Positions 52,012-60,862 of a DNA stretch of 64,000 nucleotides are shown piece by piece (position 1 is the stretch's first letter; the number at the start of each line of letters is the position of its first letter). The translations under genes were made by a program, and so were the position numbers. The stretch lies in assembly GCF_026239695.1 (NCBI RefSeq), contig NZ_JAPIVS010000003.1, positions 496,001-560,000 of the forward strand, written 5' to 3'. This stretch comes from Pedobacter sp. MC2016-15 (GTDB taxonomy: Bacteria > Bacteroidota > Bacteroidia > Sphingobacteriales > Sphingobacteriaceae). Under the pieces are notes generated by a model. The model saw only the letters and a list, made by a program, of their open reading frames with translations, made no database searches and had not been told where the DNA came from.

Positions 52012-55000
52012 ATGAGTACCAACGAACACACCACCAACACTGAACAATTCCTCTCCGGTGGCGGAGAGATGGGAAAGCTGATACGCTCCATGGACTGGTC
52101 AAAAACTGCCCTCGGGCCGGTTGAAGACTGGCCGCAAAGTCTACGTACTTCTGTCAGCCTCTGCCTGTCCTCAACTTTTCCTATCCTCATTGCCTGGGGA
52201 CCGGAAACTATACAAATATATAACGACAGCTATCGTCCCATCTGTGGGGCAAAACACCCGGAATCGATGGGGCAGAACTTCCGTATTTGCTGGGAAACGG
52301 CCCTGCCTGTAGTAGGTGACGCCTTTACCCGCGGACAGGAGGGGGAGGGCACGTATATCAAGGACCAGCAGATGTTCCTCGACCGCTATGGTTACATGGA
52401 AGAGGCATACATGACTTTCTCCTTTGCGCCCATCAGGGATGAGTCTGGCGGTGTCGGAGGAATCTTCCACCCGATTACAGAATCTACGGAAAAGATGCTC
52501 AACGCCAGACGTACCAAAGTGCTCAGAGAGCTTGGCGCCGATCTGGCCAAGGCAAAATCCGTGCTGGAGATCGGGCAGATGACAGCAGACAAATACGAAG
52601 ATTACCTCAATGATATTCCTTTTCTGCTGCTGTATCAGATCGATTACACCAGCGGGGAAGCCCGTTTGGTCAGCAGCGCCGGTATCCCGGAAACTGAGCT
52701 TCAGATCCCTGACCATATCGATATCAATGATCCCGCAAACAGCTGGAACCTATATGAAATACTGCAGTCGGGACTCAGCGGACAAACGGATGTGCAGCAA
52801 TGGATCGGCAACTCTACTGTCGGCCCTTTTCCTGAACCGCCAAAACAGGCGATGGTGCTTCCGCTCAGGATTTCCGGACAACCGGAGATCTTTGGGTTCA
52901 TGGTGGCGGGCATCAGTGCCCGGCGTGCGCTGGATCAGGAATACCTGAGCTTTTATGATCTCTTAGTAAATACTTATAATACTGCGGTTTCCAGCGTATA
53001 TGCATATGTGCAGGAGCAGAACCGCGCCGAGGCACTGGCAGCAATCGATCGCTCAAAAACTGCATTTTTCAGTAATGTAAGTCATGAGTTCCGCACACCG
53101 CTGACGCTGATGCTGGGACCTCTGGACGATATCCTGCACAAGGAAAACCTGCCCGAAGAGGTCAGGGAGCCCCTGGATGCAGTAAACCGTAACGCTGTGC
53201 GTCTGTTAAAGCTGGTGAATAACCTGCTCGACTACAGTCGTGTCGAGGCTGGTCGCGCACAGGCTGCCTATCAGCAGCTCGACCTGGCAGAACTCACTAC
53301 AGATCTCGCCAGCAGCTTCCGCTCGATCATCGAGAAAGCTGGTATGACGCTCAGCGTAGATTGCCAGGAGATCAATGGTCAGGTGTATGCCGACCGCCAG
53401 ATGTGGGAAAAGATTGTCCTCAATCTGTTGTCCAACGCATTTAAATATACCCTGGAAGGTTCCATAGAGGTTTCCTTAAAACAGGAAGGTAATTTCGCAG
53501 TGCTCAACCTCATAGATACGGGGGTAGGTATCCCCGAAAAGGAACTCCCTCATATGTTTGAGCGTTTCCACCGCATTGAAAATTCCGCAGGGCGTACCCA
53601 TGAAGGCACCGGTATTGGTCTTTCACTGGTGCATGAGCTCGTTCAGCTGCATGGCGGCACGATCTCCGTGCAGAGTGTGGAAGCTGAGGGAAGTACCTTT
53701 ACCGTAAGAATTCCGCTTGGAAAAGCACATCTCCCGCAGGAACAGGTATTGCAGCAGGCAAAGGATGTAGATTCTACGGCGCTGACAGGTGCATTTATTA
53801 AAGAAGCCTATACCTTGCTGCAGGACCAGCTGTCGCACCCTGATGTGCAGTCTACAAAAACTGCTGAAAGCCTGGAAACACAGGATGTCACGCAGAGCAA
53901 AGAAACACGTATCCTCATTGTGGATGACAATGTCGATATGAGGGATTACCTGCGCCGTCTGCTCGATCCCTATTTTACCATTGTACTTGCCATTAATGGC
54001 GAAGATGCACTCGCTAAAATTGAACATTTAAATCCCGACCTCGTACTCAGCGATATCATGATGCCCATTATGGATGGCACCACGATGCTCAAACATATCC
54101 GTGCCAATCCTTCCAGCTCCAGGTTGCCGGTGATCTTTCTTTCTGCACGGGCAGGGGAGGAAGCTCGTATTTTTGGTTTGGAGGCAGGGGCCGATGATTA
54201 CCTGGTAAAACCCTTCTCCGCTGCAGAATTACTGACCAAGGTAAGGGCCCAGATTAAAATCAGCACTGCCAGGGGACTCGCAGAGCAGCAGCTGAGAGAT
54301 CTCCTGATGCAGGCCCCGGTGGCTATTGCCATCTACCGCGGGAAAGAGCATGTGGTAGAAATGGCCAACGAAAGGATGCTGCAATACTGGGGACGTACCG
54401 CAGAGCAGGCATTTAATAAACCGCTGTTCGATACCATTCCGGAATTGAGAAGCCAGGGCTTTGAGCGACTGATGGAGCGCATGAACCAATCCGGACAACG
54501 TTATACCATCAACGAAATCCCTATCACAGTGAACCGCTATGGCCACATTGATATTGTATATACCAGTCTCACACTCGAGCCACTGAAAAATGATGAAGGT
54601 GTCATCATCGGAACGATGGCAGTGGCAGCCGATGTTACTGAGCAAGTGATTGCACGGAAAGAACTGGAGAAAACTACAGATACGCTTCAGCTCGCGATGG
54701 ACGCTGCGGGGATGGGTAACTGGCTATCTGTTATCGGCGAAGGAAACCTGGAGATCTCGCAGCAGACAAGGCTGATCCACGGCTTGCCCGATGGTCTGGA
54801 AATTTCTTTTGAGCAATCGGTAGAAATGATTATTCCTGAACACCGCGAGCGCGTGGTACAGAGCATACAACAGGCTGTAGATACCAAAGGTAGATTTGAT
54901 GAAGATTACCAGATCCAGCCTTATAACGGAGGCAGAAAAAAATGGCTCAACACCACCGGAAAGGTCGAACTGAATGATGACGGTAGTGTAAAGGCAGTCA

Positions 55001-55716
55001 TCGGTACGATCCTGGACATTACCGAAGCAAAGGAAGATGATCTCAGGAAGGATGATTTCATCGGAATAGTGAGCCATGAGCTTAAAACACCATTAACCTC
55101 CCTTGCCGGGTATTCGCAGATCCTGAGTTTACACGCAAAGCGCACGAATGACGACTTCGCAAAGGATAAAATTGCAAAGGTGCTCAGTCAGGTGAAAAAG
55201 ATGAGTACCATGATCAATGGTTTCCTCAATGTGAGCAGACTTGAATCAGGTAAGATCCAGGTCAATAAGCAGCCTTTTATGATGAATGCATTGATCTGCG
55301 AAACGATCGATGACCTGGGTCTCCGTTCTGAGACACATCAGATTAACTTCCTGCCCGGTGAAGACGTGAATATAGTGGCCGACAGAGATAAAATTGGTAC
55401 CGTGCTGTCCAACCTGCTCAGCAATGCGGTGAAATATTCACCCGCCGCGCTGCAGATTGAGGTCAGCAGTACCGTAAAAGAACATTCGGTGCTGATCAGT
55501 GTGACAGATCAAGGTATGGGCATTGCAGCAGCGGATCTGCAAAAGCTGTTCGAGCGCTACTACCGTGCAGAAAACAAACAGATGGAGCATATCAGCGGGT
55601 TTGGAATCGGCCTGTATTTATGTGCAGAGATTATCAATAGGCATGATGGAAAAATTTGGGCAGAAAGCGAAATAGGCAAGGGCTCTACATTTTATGTAGA
55701 ACTGCCACTCCAGTAA
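52012..55716 (+). CDS. Hybrid histidine kinase with two kinase modules flanking a receiver
   Basis: 1234 residues from ATG 52012. A longer frame from 51721 includes about 97 residues that read through the divergent SDR gene and lack domain content. Order: PAS-like sensor (SLRTSVSLCLSSTFPILIAW), GAF-like region (about 160-330), HisKA with His358 in FFSNVSHEFRTPL, HATPase (GIGLSLVHELVQLHGG), receiver domain with Asp681 in VLSDIMMP (LIVDDNVDMRDYLR), PAS/PAC repeats (about 760-1000), second HisKA with His1022 in IVSHELKTPL, and second HATPase (GFGIGLYLCAEIINRHDG). No transmembrane span, so a cytosolic sensor. Two full kinases in one chain is unusual. Confidence 0.9.
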   Translation: MSTNEHTTNTEQFLSGGGEMGKLIRSMDWSKTALGPVEDWPQSLRTSVSLCLSSTFPILIAWGPETIQIYNDSYRPICGAKHPESMGQNFRICWETALPVVGDAFTRGQEGEGTYIKDQQMFLDRYGYMEEAYMTFSFAPIRDESGGVGGIFHPITESTEKMLNARRTKVLRELGADLAKAKSVLEIGQMTADKYEDYLNDIPFLLLYQIDYTSGEARLVSSAGIPETELQIPDHIDINDPANSWNLYEILQSGLSGQTDVQQWIGNSTVGPFPEPPKQAMVLPLRISGQPEIFGFMVAGISARRALDQEYLSFYDLLVNTYNTAVSSVYAYVQEQNRAEALAAIDRSKTAFFSNVSHEFRTPLTLMLGPLDDILHKENLPEEVREPLDAVNRNAVRLLKLVNNLLDYSRVEAGRAQAAYQQLDLAELTTDLASSFRSIIEKAGMTLSVDCQEINGQVYADRQMWEKIVLNLLSNAFKYTLEGSIEVSLKQEGNFAVLNLIDTGVGIPEKELPHMFERFHRIENSAGRTHEGTGIGLSLVHELVQLHGGTISVQSVEAEGSTFTVRIPLGKAHLPQEQVLQQAKDVDSTALTGAFIKEAYTLLQDQLSHPDVQSTKTAESLETQDVTQSKETRILIVDDNVDMRDYLRRLLDPYFTIVLAINGEDALAKIEHLNPDLVLSDIMMPIMDGTTMLKHIRANPSSSRLPVIFLSARAGEEARIFGLEAGADDYLVKPFSAAELLTKVRAQIKISTARGLAEQQLRDLLMQAPVAIAIYRGKEHVVEMANERMLQYWGRTAEQAFNKPLFDTIPELRSQGFERLMERMNQSGQRYTINEIPITVNRYGHIDIVYTSLTLEPLKNDEGVIIGTMAVAADVTEQVIARKELEKTTDTLQLAMDAAGMGNWLSVIGEGNLEISQQTRLIHGLPDGLEISFEQSVEMIIPEHRERVVQSIQQAVDTKGRFDEDYQIQPYNGGRKKWLNTTGKVELNDDGSVKAVIGTILDITEAKEDDLRKDDFIGIVSHELKTPLTSLAGYSQILSLHAKRTNDDFAKDKIAKVLSQVKKMSTMINGFLNVSRLESGKIQVNKQPFMMNALICETIDDLGLRSETHQINFLPGEDVNIVADRDKIGTVLSNLLSNAVKYSPAALQIEVSSTVKEHSVLISVTDQGMGIAAADLQKLFERYYRAENKQMEHISGFGIGLYLCAEIINRHDGKIWAESEIGKGSTFYVELPLQ

Positions 55717-55802
55717 TAGCTAAACCGTAAAAATGGTATAATAACCTGACAATCGCAGCTTTTATTTGCGAAACTATCTGTTTACTTTCGTTATTCATTG
55801 AT

Positions 55803-57830
55803 ATGTATAACGTAATCAGATTTATGAACAAATATTTACGCTCTTTCGTGCTGCTGGGACTTGCTTCAGCACTTGCTCAAACAGTTCAGGCGCAACAGGC
55901 CGACACTCTCAGCCGGGTATTCCGGCTTGGAGAAATCTCTATCAAAGGAAATCGGGACAGCCTCCGCTCCAACAAGATTGGCTCTTCAATTATCAGCCGC
56001 TACAACCGTATGGATGTGTCAAGGGCGCTCAACCTCATGCCGGGAGTAACCCTTTCGGCCGTTGGCCCGCGTAACGAATCTGCGGTAAGTATCCATGGTT
56101 TTGATATGCGCCAGGTACCCATTTACCTGGATGGGATGCCACTTTACGTTCCCTATGATGGTTACGTGGATCTGGCACGCTATACCACTTTCAACCTCTC
56201 CGAGATCCAGGTCGCCAAAGGATATTCCTCAGTATTATACGGCCCAAATGCCGAAGGAGGAGCGATCAACCTGATTACGCGCAAGCCTGTTAATCCTTTT
56301 GAAGCAGATGTCGTAGCAGGATGGCTCAACGGAGGATACCGCCTTAGTACTAATATCGGTTCCACTTTCGGCAAGATCTACTACCAGTTATCCGCTTCGC
56401 AGCTGAAACAGGATTATGTGCCGATGTCGCGCGACTTCAATGCTACAGCAAATGAAGATGGCGGCCGCCGCAACAATTCTTACCGCGATGATATCGGCTT
56501 CAGTGGAAAAATCGGCTTTACCCCAACCGTAAACCAGGAATATGTGGTAGGATACAGTTACCAGCACGGTAAAAAAGGAACACCTGTCTATACGGGTACA
56601 GATACCCAAAACGCACTGTTCAGGAATCCCCGTTTCTGGAAATGGCCCAAATGGGATACGCAGAGTCTCTATGTGCTGAGTAATAACAAGATCAATGAAA
56701 CCAATGTGATCAAAACACGCTGGTATTATAACCAGTTCAAAAACCAGCTGGAGAGTTATGACAACGCAGAGTATTCTACGATGCTGAGGCCATATGCTTT
56801 TACGAGTATTTATGATGACTATACCCTGGGAACAAGTGTTACCTATGAAAATACGGATATCAAAAACAATAACTTTAGCCTTGCCGGGCATTTTAAGCAG
56901 GATGTGCACCGCGAACATAATGTGGGAGAACCTACGCGCCGGGCGGCCGACCAGAACTATACTTTCGGCGCTGAAGATACCTACCACCTGACGCCGAAAC
57001 TGAAGCTGAATGCAGGTGTGAGTTATATGGACAGGCAAAGCGATGGTGCAGAGCAGTACAACAGTACGACAAAAGTAGTTTCCAACCTGCCGGAAAATAA
57101 AAACAGCGCCTGGAATGTGCAGGGTCTGGTACAGTATGATATCGACAGCACGCAACTGCTGAGTTTCTCTGTAGCCAGGAAAACCAGGTTCGCTACCATC
57201 AAAGACCGCTATTCGTACCGTATGGGTACAGCGCTGCCCAACCCGGATCTTAAAGCAGAAAATGCATTGAATTATAATCTGGTGTACCAGGGTCATTTCT
57301 TCAGAAATTTGTCGCTGGAGGCTTCCGCGTTCTACAGTAAACTGCAAAATACCATTCAGAGCGTGAGTAACGTAGCTGTAGATCCTATAACGAATGTGGC
57401 ATTGGCACAGGCACAAAATGTGGGCAGGGCAGCATATTACGGAGCAGAAGCGGGACTGGGCTATCAGTTGATGCCTGCATTGAGAATGGATGCAAACTAT
57501 ACCCTCACCATCCGCAAAAACAAAAGTAACCCATTGATCTTCCTTACAGATGTGCCAAAAAATAAGGTGTTTGCATCGGTATCTTATCAGCCTGTGAAAC
57601 GCGTATCTGTAATTGCTTCAGAAGAATACAATTCCAGACGATACAGCACCAGCTATGGCACCATTGCCGGCAGCTTTTACCTGACGAATGCCAGGGTACA
57701 GATAGAGCTGATCAAAGGTTTTTCTGTGGATGGGGGAGTAAACAATATCTTCGACCGCAACTATCAGCTGGTAGAAGGTTTTCCCGAGGCAGGAAGGAAT
57801 TATTTTGCTAACTTACATTACATTTTTTAA
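55803..57830 (+). CDS. TonB-dependent receptor
   Basis: 675 residues; ATG 55803, or ATG 55824 (MNKYLRSFVLLGLASALA), which starts directly on the signal peptide and is about as likely. Plug: EISIKGNRDSLRSNKIGSSI, VSRALNLMPGVTLSAVGPRN, VSIHGFDMRQVPIYLDGMPL, ITRKPVNPFEAD; barrel ends NYFANLHYIF with terminal Phe. No carboxypeptidase-regulatory or STN domain. Iron-siderophore/vitamin-type (BtuB/FhuA size). A SUOX-fold partner gene follows in 9 bp, suggesting a shared role, substrate unknown. Confidence 0.9.
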   Translation: MYNVIRFMNKYLRSFVLLGLASALAQTVQAQQADTLSRVFRLGEISIKGNRDSLRSNKIGSSIISRYNRMDVSRALNLMPGVTLSAVGPRNESAVSIHGFDMRQVPIYLDGMPLYVPYDGYVDLARYTTFNLSEIQVAKGYSSVLYGPNAEGGAINLITRKPVNPFEADVVAGWLNGGYRLSTNIGSTFGKIYYQLSASQLKQDYVPMSRDFNATANEDGGRRNNSYRDDIGFSGKIGFTPTVNQEYVVGYSYQHGKKGTPVYTGTDTQNALFRNPRFWKWPKWDTQSLYVLSNNKINETNVIKTRWYYNQFKNQLESYDNAEYSTMLRPYAFTSIYDDYTLGTSVTYENTDIKNNNFSLAGHFKQDVHREHNVGEPTRRAADQNYTFGAEDTYHLTPKLKLNAGVSYMDRQSDGAEQYNSTTKVVSNLPENKNSAWNVQGLVQYDIDSTQLLSFSVARKTRFATIKDRYSYRMGTALPNPDLKAENALNYNLVYQGHFFRNLSLEASAFYSKLQNTIQSVSNVAVDPITNVALAQAQNVGRAAYYGAEAGLGYQLMPALRMDANYTLTIRKNKSNPLIFLTDVPKNKVFASVSYQPVKRVSVIASEEYNSRRYSTSYGTIAGSFYLTNARVQIELIKGFSVDGGVNNIFDRNYQLVEGFPEAGRNYFANLHYIF

Positions 57831-57838
57831 TACACACG

Positions 57839-58339
57839 ATGAAGAAAAAATTTCTGTTGACAAGCACGCTGGCGATCTTGCTGTGCAGCTTATCTGCGGT
57901 ACAGGCCCAAACTGCTGAAGTAAGTGTGGCGGGCAGTGTAGGCAAGCCCTACAATCTCAACGCAGCTACTTTCTCAACCCTGAAAAAGGTGGATGTGACG
58001 GTGAAAGATCACGATGCGAAGGATCATCACTATAGTGGGGTGTCACTGTATGATATCATCAGCAAAGCCGAGGCTGTACCGGGCAACATGCTCAAGGGGA
58101 AAACTATGGCTAAATTCGTTTTGATCACTGCCGCAGATAACTATCAGGTGGTACTGGCCATTCCCGAATTTGATCCTGCATTTACCGATAGGGTGATTGT
58201 GCTGGCCGATAAAGAAGATGGCGAAGCACTGGCCGCCAACCTGGGTCCATACCGTTTGATTGTTCCGGGCGATAAGAAACCTGCAAGAAGCGTAATGCGG
58301 GTAACCTCGATAGAGGTGCTGGATGCCAGAAAACCTTAA
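57839..58339 (+). CDS. Exported protein with molybdopterin-oxidoreductase (SUOX-like) fold, cysteine-free
   Basis: 166 residues. Signal peptide (MKKKFLLTSTLAILLCSLSAVQAQ), then an Oxidored_molyb-type domain: HYSGVSLYDIISKAEAVPG, DNYQVVLAIPEFDPAFTD, LGPYRLIVPGDKKPARSVMR, RVTSIEVLDAR. The Moco-liganding Cys of sulfite-oxidase enzymes is absent and no Cys remains in the mature protein, so it cannot hold Mo in the usual way; a ligand-binding partner of the upstream TonB receptor is more likely. Overlaps the convergent peroxidase stop by 3 bp. Confidence 0.8.
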   Translation: MKKKFLLTSTLAILLCSLSAVQAQTAEVSVAGSVGKPYNLNAATFSTLKKVDVTVKDHDAKDHHYSGVSLYDIISKAEAVPGNMLKGKTMAKFVLITAADNYQVVLAIPEFDPAFTDRVIVLADKEDGEALAANLGPYRLIVPGDKKPARSVMRVTSIEVLDARKP

Positions 58340-59400
58340 AAGTTAATAAAGCGGCGGTCGTTCATCAGATTGATGTCTGTCAGGGTTTTCAGGAAGCTGA
58401 TCAGCTCTGCCTGTTCTGCCGCCGATAATGCGATACCTCTTGATCCTGTTTTTTTCAGAATGGGATCAAGATTCGCATGATTTTTTACATCTGCAGCATA
58501 ATGCTGCAACACCTTTTTCAGGGAGCCGAACCTGCCGTCATGCATATAAGGTCTGGTGATTTCGATGTTGCGCAATGTCGGTACCCTGAATCTACCCTGA
58601 TCAGTGCTCAGGTGAGTAAGGCTGTCACGGCCCCTGTCCTTCGACAGTTCATCCAGGCCATTGTTGCGATATGAACCATCAGTAAACAGGGGTTCTGTAT
58701 GGCAGGAGCTGCATTTTTCTTTATATAGTGTGTAACCTCTGAGTTCATCCGGTGTCAGCTGCTCTCCCGGTTCTTTCCGGATATACCGGTCATATTTTGT
58801 ATCTGCCGAAATCATCATCACCGTAAATTGAGTCAGGGCCGTAAGTATATTTTCTGTACTGATGCCTGTGCTGCCAAAAGCTTTCTCAAACAACAGCGGG
58901 AAATCCGGATCTTTCTTCAGCACCTTCAAAATGCTGTCAGGATGGTTGTTCATCTCACATGGGTTGGTAAGGGCATTGGTAGGTACTTCAAGAATGTTGG
59001 TGATCCTGCCGTCGAGCATAAACTCTTTCTGCCAGGCGAGGTTAAAGAGGGGAGGTGCGTTGCGTTCTCCAAGGCAGTCGTTCACACCTCTGCTGATCGC
59101 TGTATTCAGATTGGCGAAGGCTGCCGATGCCTGGTGGCAGCTGCTGCAGGAAATCCTGTGATCAGATGAAAGGACGGGCGCATAAAACAGGGCTTTTCCT
59201 AACTCAAACCTCGCTTTGGTCACTGGATTTTTCTCAAAGTCATACACCGGTTTCGGAAAGTTGGCCGGCAATCGCAATTCCATCAGCTCCGGATCGCCAT
59301 CCCTTGTGCTCAGAGTCCTGTAAGAAGACATCCCCAGCACAAAGCCAGCCATGACCAGCATGATAACTATCTTGATTCTGCGTACTTTACTAAAACCCAT
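58336..59400 (-). CDS. Di-heme cytochrome c peroxidase (CCP/MauG family)
   Basis: 354 residues from ATG 59400 (signal anchor RIKIVIMLVMAGFVLGM). An open frame begins 6 codons earlier at 59418 but that ATG lies within the upstream gene's terminator hairpin. Two heme motifs: CSSCHQ (about residue 82) and CSSCHT (about 230). Typical CCP/MauG blocks: FELGKALFYAPVLSSDHRIS, VNDCLGERNAPPLFNLAWQK, FRVPTLRNIEITRPYMHDGR and AEQAELISFLKTL. Probable periplasmic H2O2 reductase. Convergent with the SUOX-like gene; the two stop codons overlap as TTAA. Confidence 0.9.
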   Translation of the reverse strand: MGFSKVRRIKIVIMLVMAGFVLGMSSYRTLSTRDGDPELMELRLPANFPKPVYDFEKNPVTKARFELGKALFYAPVLSSDHRISCSSCHQASAAFANLNTAISRGVNDCLGERNAPPLFNLAWQKEFMLDGRITNILEVPTNALTNPCEMNNHPDSILKVLKKDPDFPLLFEKAFGSTGISTENILTALTQFTVMMISADTKYDRYIRKEPGEQLTPDELRGYTLYKEKCSSCHTEPLFTDGSYRNNGLDELSKDRGRDSLTHLSTDQGRFRVPTLRNIEITRPYMHDGRFGSLKKVLQHYAADVKNHANLDPILKKTGSRGIALSAAEQAELISFLKTLTDINLMNDRRFINF

Positions 59401-59412
59401 TTCCAGCGATGC

Positions 59413-59442
59413 AAACAAAACAGCCCCAATACGGGGCTGTTT
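59413..59442 (-). terminator. Terminator between the phosphoesterase and peroxidase genes
   Basis: On minus: AAACAGCCCC / GGGGCTGTTT, 10-bp stem with a 5-nt loop, then TTGTTTG, 7 bp after the phosphoesterase stop. It argues that the peroxidase gene has a separate start. Confidence 0.75.
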
Positions 59443-59448
59443 GATTTG

Positions 59449-60861
59449 TTATATATTCTTTTCGCTAAAATACTGATTTCCCAATGGATCAGTAGCAACA
59501 ACCTTTACCTTTTTCACCATTGCATCAATCTGCGCGGTAAAAAGATGCCCTGTTTCATGGGGCTCAACAAAATGACGACCCTCAGGTTTATTCTCGCCAC
59601 GGTACAGCTCCACCGATAGCGGATCAAACCCCCTTTCCTGTGTTAACTCACCAGCATCGCGGCCATCCAGGAAATACTTCAGTTTCCAGGCTGGTTCATA
59701 GTTCCATACATTGGCCGTAAGGCGTAACCCGCTGTCCTGTTTTTCTATATGCAGGCTCAGCTGATGTTCTTTGGGTAAACCCGTAGATTTGTAATAACCT
59801 TTCAGGTCGGTACCGCTTACTTCATATACCCCATAACCCCTTGGTGTACCGTCGGTGCAAACCGGCCCCGTCCACCAGGCTCCGCATACCGTACCATGGT
59901 TATGCTCATGAACCCCATTGGTGATATTGTTTTCATGGAAATGCGTATGACCAGACATCACATGAACATTTGTAAAGCCCTGCAGCACCTCGTAAAAAGC
60001 AGCATTATTCTTCACCCCCAGGTATACCGGGATATGCAGATTGATGACCACCAGCTGATCCTTCGCCACATGCTGCAGGTCTTTCGCCAGCCATGCCAGC
60101 TGCTCCTCAGAAATATACCCGTCATAGTTCCTTTCCGTTCCCAGGTAACGCACATCGTCTAAGACAACGTAGTGCGCCTTGCCGCGGTTAAAGGAATAGT
60201 AGGTCGGACCATAAAAGTTTTTGAACGTCACATCTGAAGTCTCATCACCCCCCATGCGGTAATCCATATCATGGTTGCCGATCACCTGGAAAAAGGGAAT
60301 ACCCATTTTATCGATCGCCGCGTTATAATCTGGAAAGAGGCCGTGGTTATCCCACACCATATCTCCCACACAGATCCCATGTACGAGTGCGTCCTTTCCC
60401 AAAGATTTGATCGTTGCAATCGTATCCGGTACCGATGTTTCCATCATCTGCTGCACATCCTTTTTGTTTTTCACCTGCGGGTCTGCCCAGATGATAAAGT
60501 GGTGATGATTGTCATCCACAGAAAGCACCTGCAGGTTAAAATCATACTGTGCTGCAGTACCCAGCTTTTCATACTGCTTTGCGATGTTGTAATCATTTTT
60601 AAACTGATATCCCGCAGGTGTACTCATAAACACACTCTTCGCCTTTTCATTCGGCATCAGCTCATAACGGCCGTTTTTATCCGTCAGCACCACCGTAAAG
60701 CCATCAGAAATAACCACATTTCTGATGCCCTTTTTTCCGGCAGTTACCCTGCCTCTGATCATCGTCGCCGAATCTGCCAGTCCGAAGGCATTTGTGTTCA
60801 GCGCAATAAATGCACTTCCCGCAATGAGTCCCGCACTGCGGAGGAAATCTCTTCTGTTCAT
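59449..60861 (-). CDS. Tat-type exported calcineurin-like phosphoesterase
   Basis: 470 residues from ATG 60861 (MNRRDFLRSAGLIAGSAFIA). RRDFLRS is a twin-arginine signal motif. N-terminal MetallophosN beta-domain (IRGRVTAGKKGIRNVVISDG), then the metallophosphatase core: WADPQV, GDMVWDN, GNHDMDYRM and GHTHFHEN supplying the metal ligands; C-terminal MetallophosC-type domain (FLDGRDAGEL, RGFDPLSVELYRGEN). ATG 60861 lies one base past the DUF5689 stop, so it is in the susC-susD operon. Likely releases phosphate from an organic phosphate or nucleotide substrate. Confidence 0.9.
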   Translation of the reverse strand: MNRRDFLRSAGLIAGSAFIALNTNAFGLADSATMIRGRVTAGKKGIRNVVISDGFTVVLTDKNGRYELMPNEKAKSVFMSTPAGYQFKNDYNIAKQYEKLGTAAQYDFNLQVLSVDDNHHHFIIWADPQVKNKKDVQQMMETSVPDTIATIKSLGKDALVHGICVGDMVWDNHGLFPDYNAAIDKMGIPFFQVIGNHDMDYRMGGDETSDVTFKNFYGPTYYSFNRGKAHYVVLDDVRYLGTERNYDGYISEEQLAWLAKDLQHVAKDQLVVINLHIPVYLGVKNNAAFYEVLQGFTNVHVMSGHTHFHENNITNGVHEHNHGTVCGAWWTGPVCTDGTPRGYGVYEVSGTDLKGYYKSTGLPKEHQLSLHIEKQDSGLRLTANVWNYEPAWKLKYFLDGRDAGELTQERGFDPLSVELYRGENKPEGRHFVEPHETGHLFTAQIDAMVKKVKVVATDPLGNQYFSEKNI

Positions 60862-60862
60862 A

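Noticed and set aside
56388..57416. 342-residue minus-strand open frame inside the TonB receptor gene
   Set aside because: It is antisense to a well-supported receptor with all plug motifs, its composition is Cys/Ile/His-rich without any domain, and it is a usual shadow of a long coding region.
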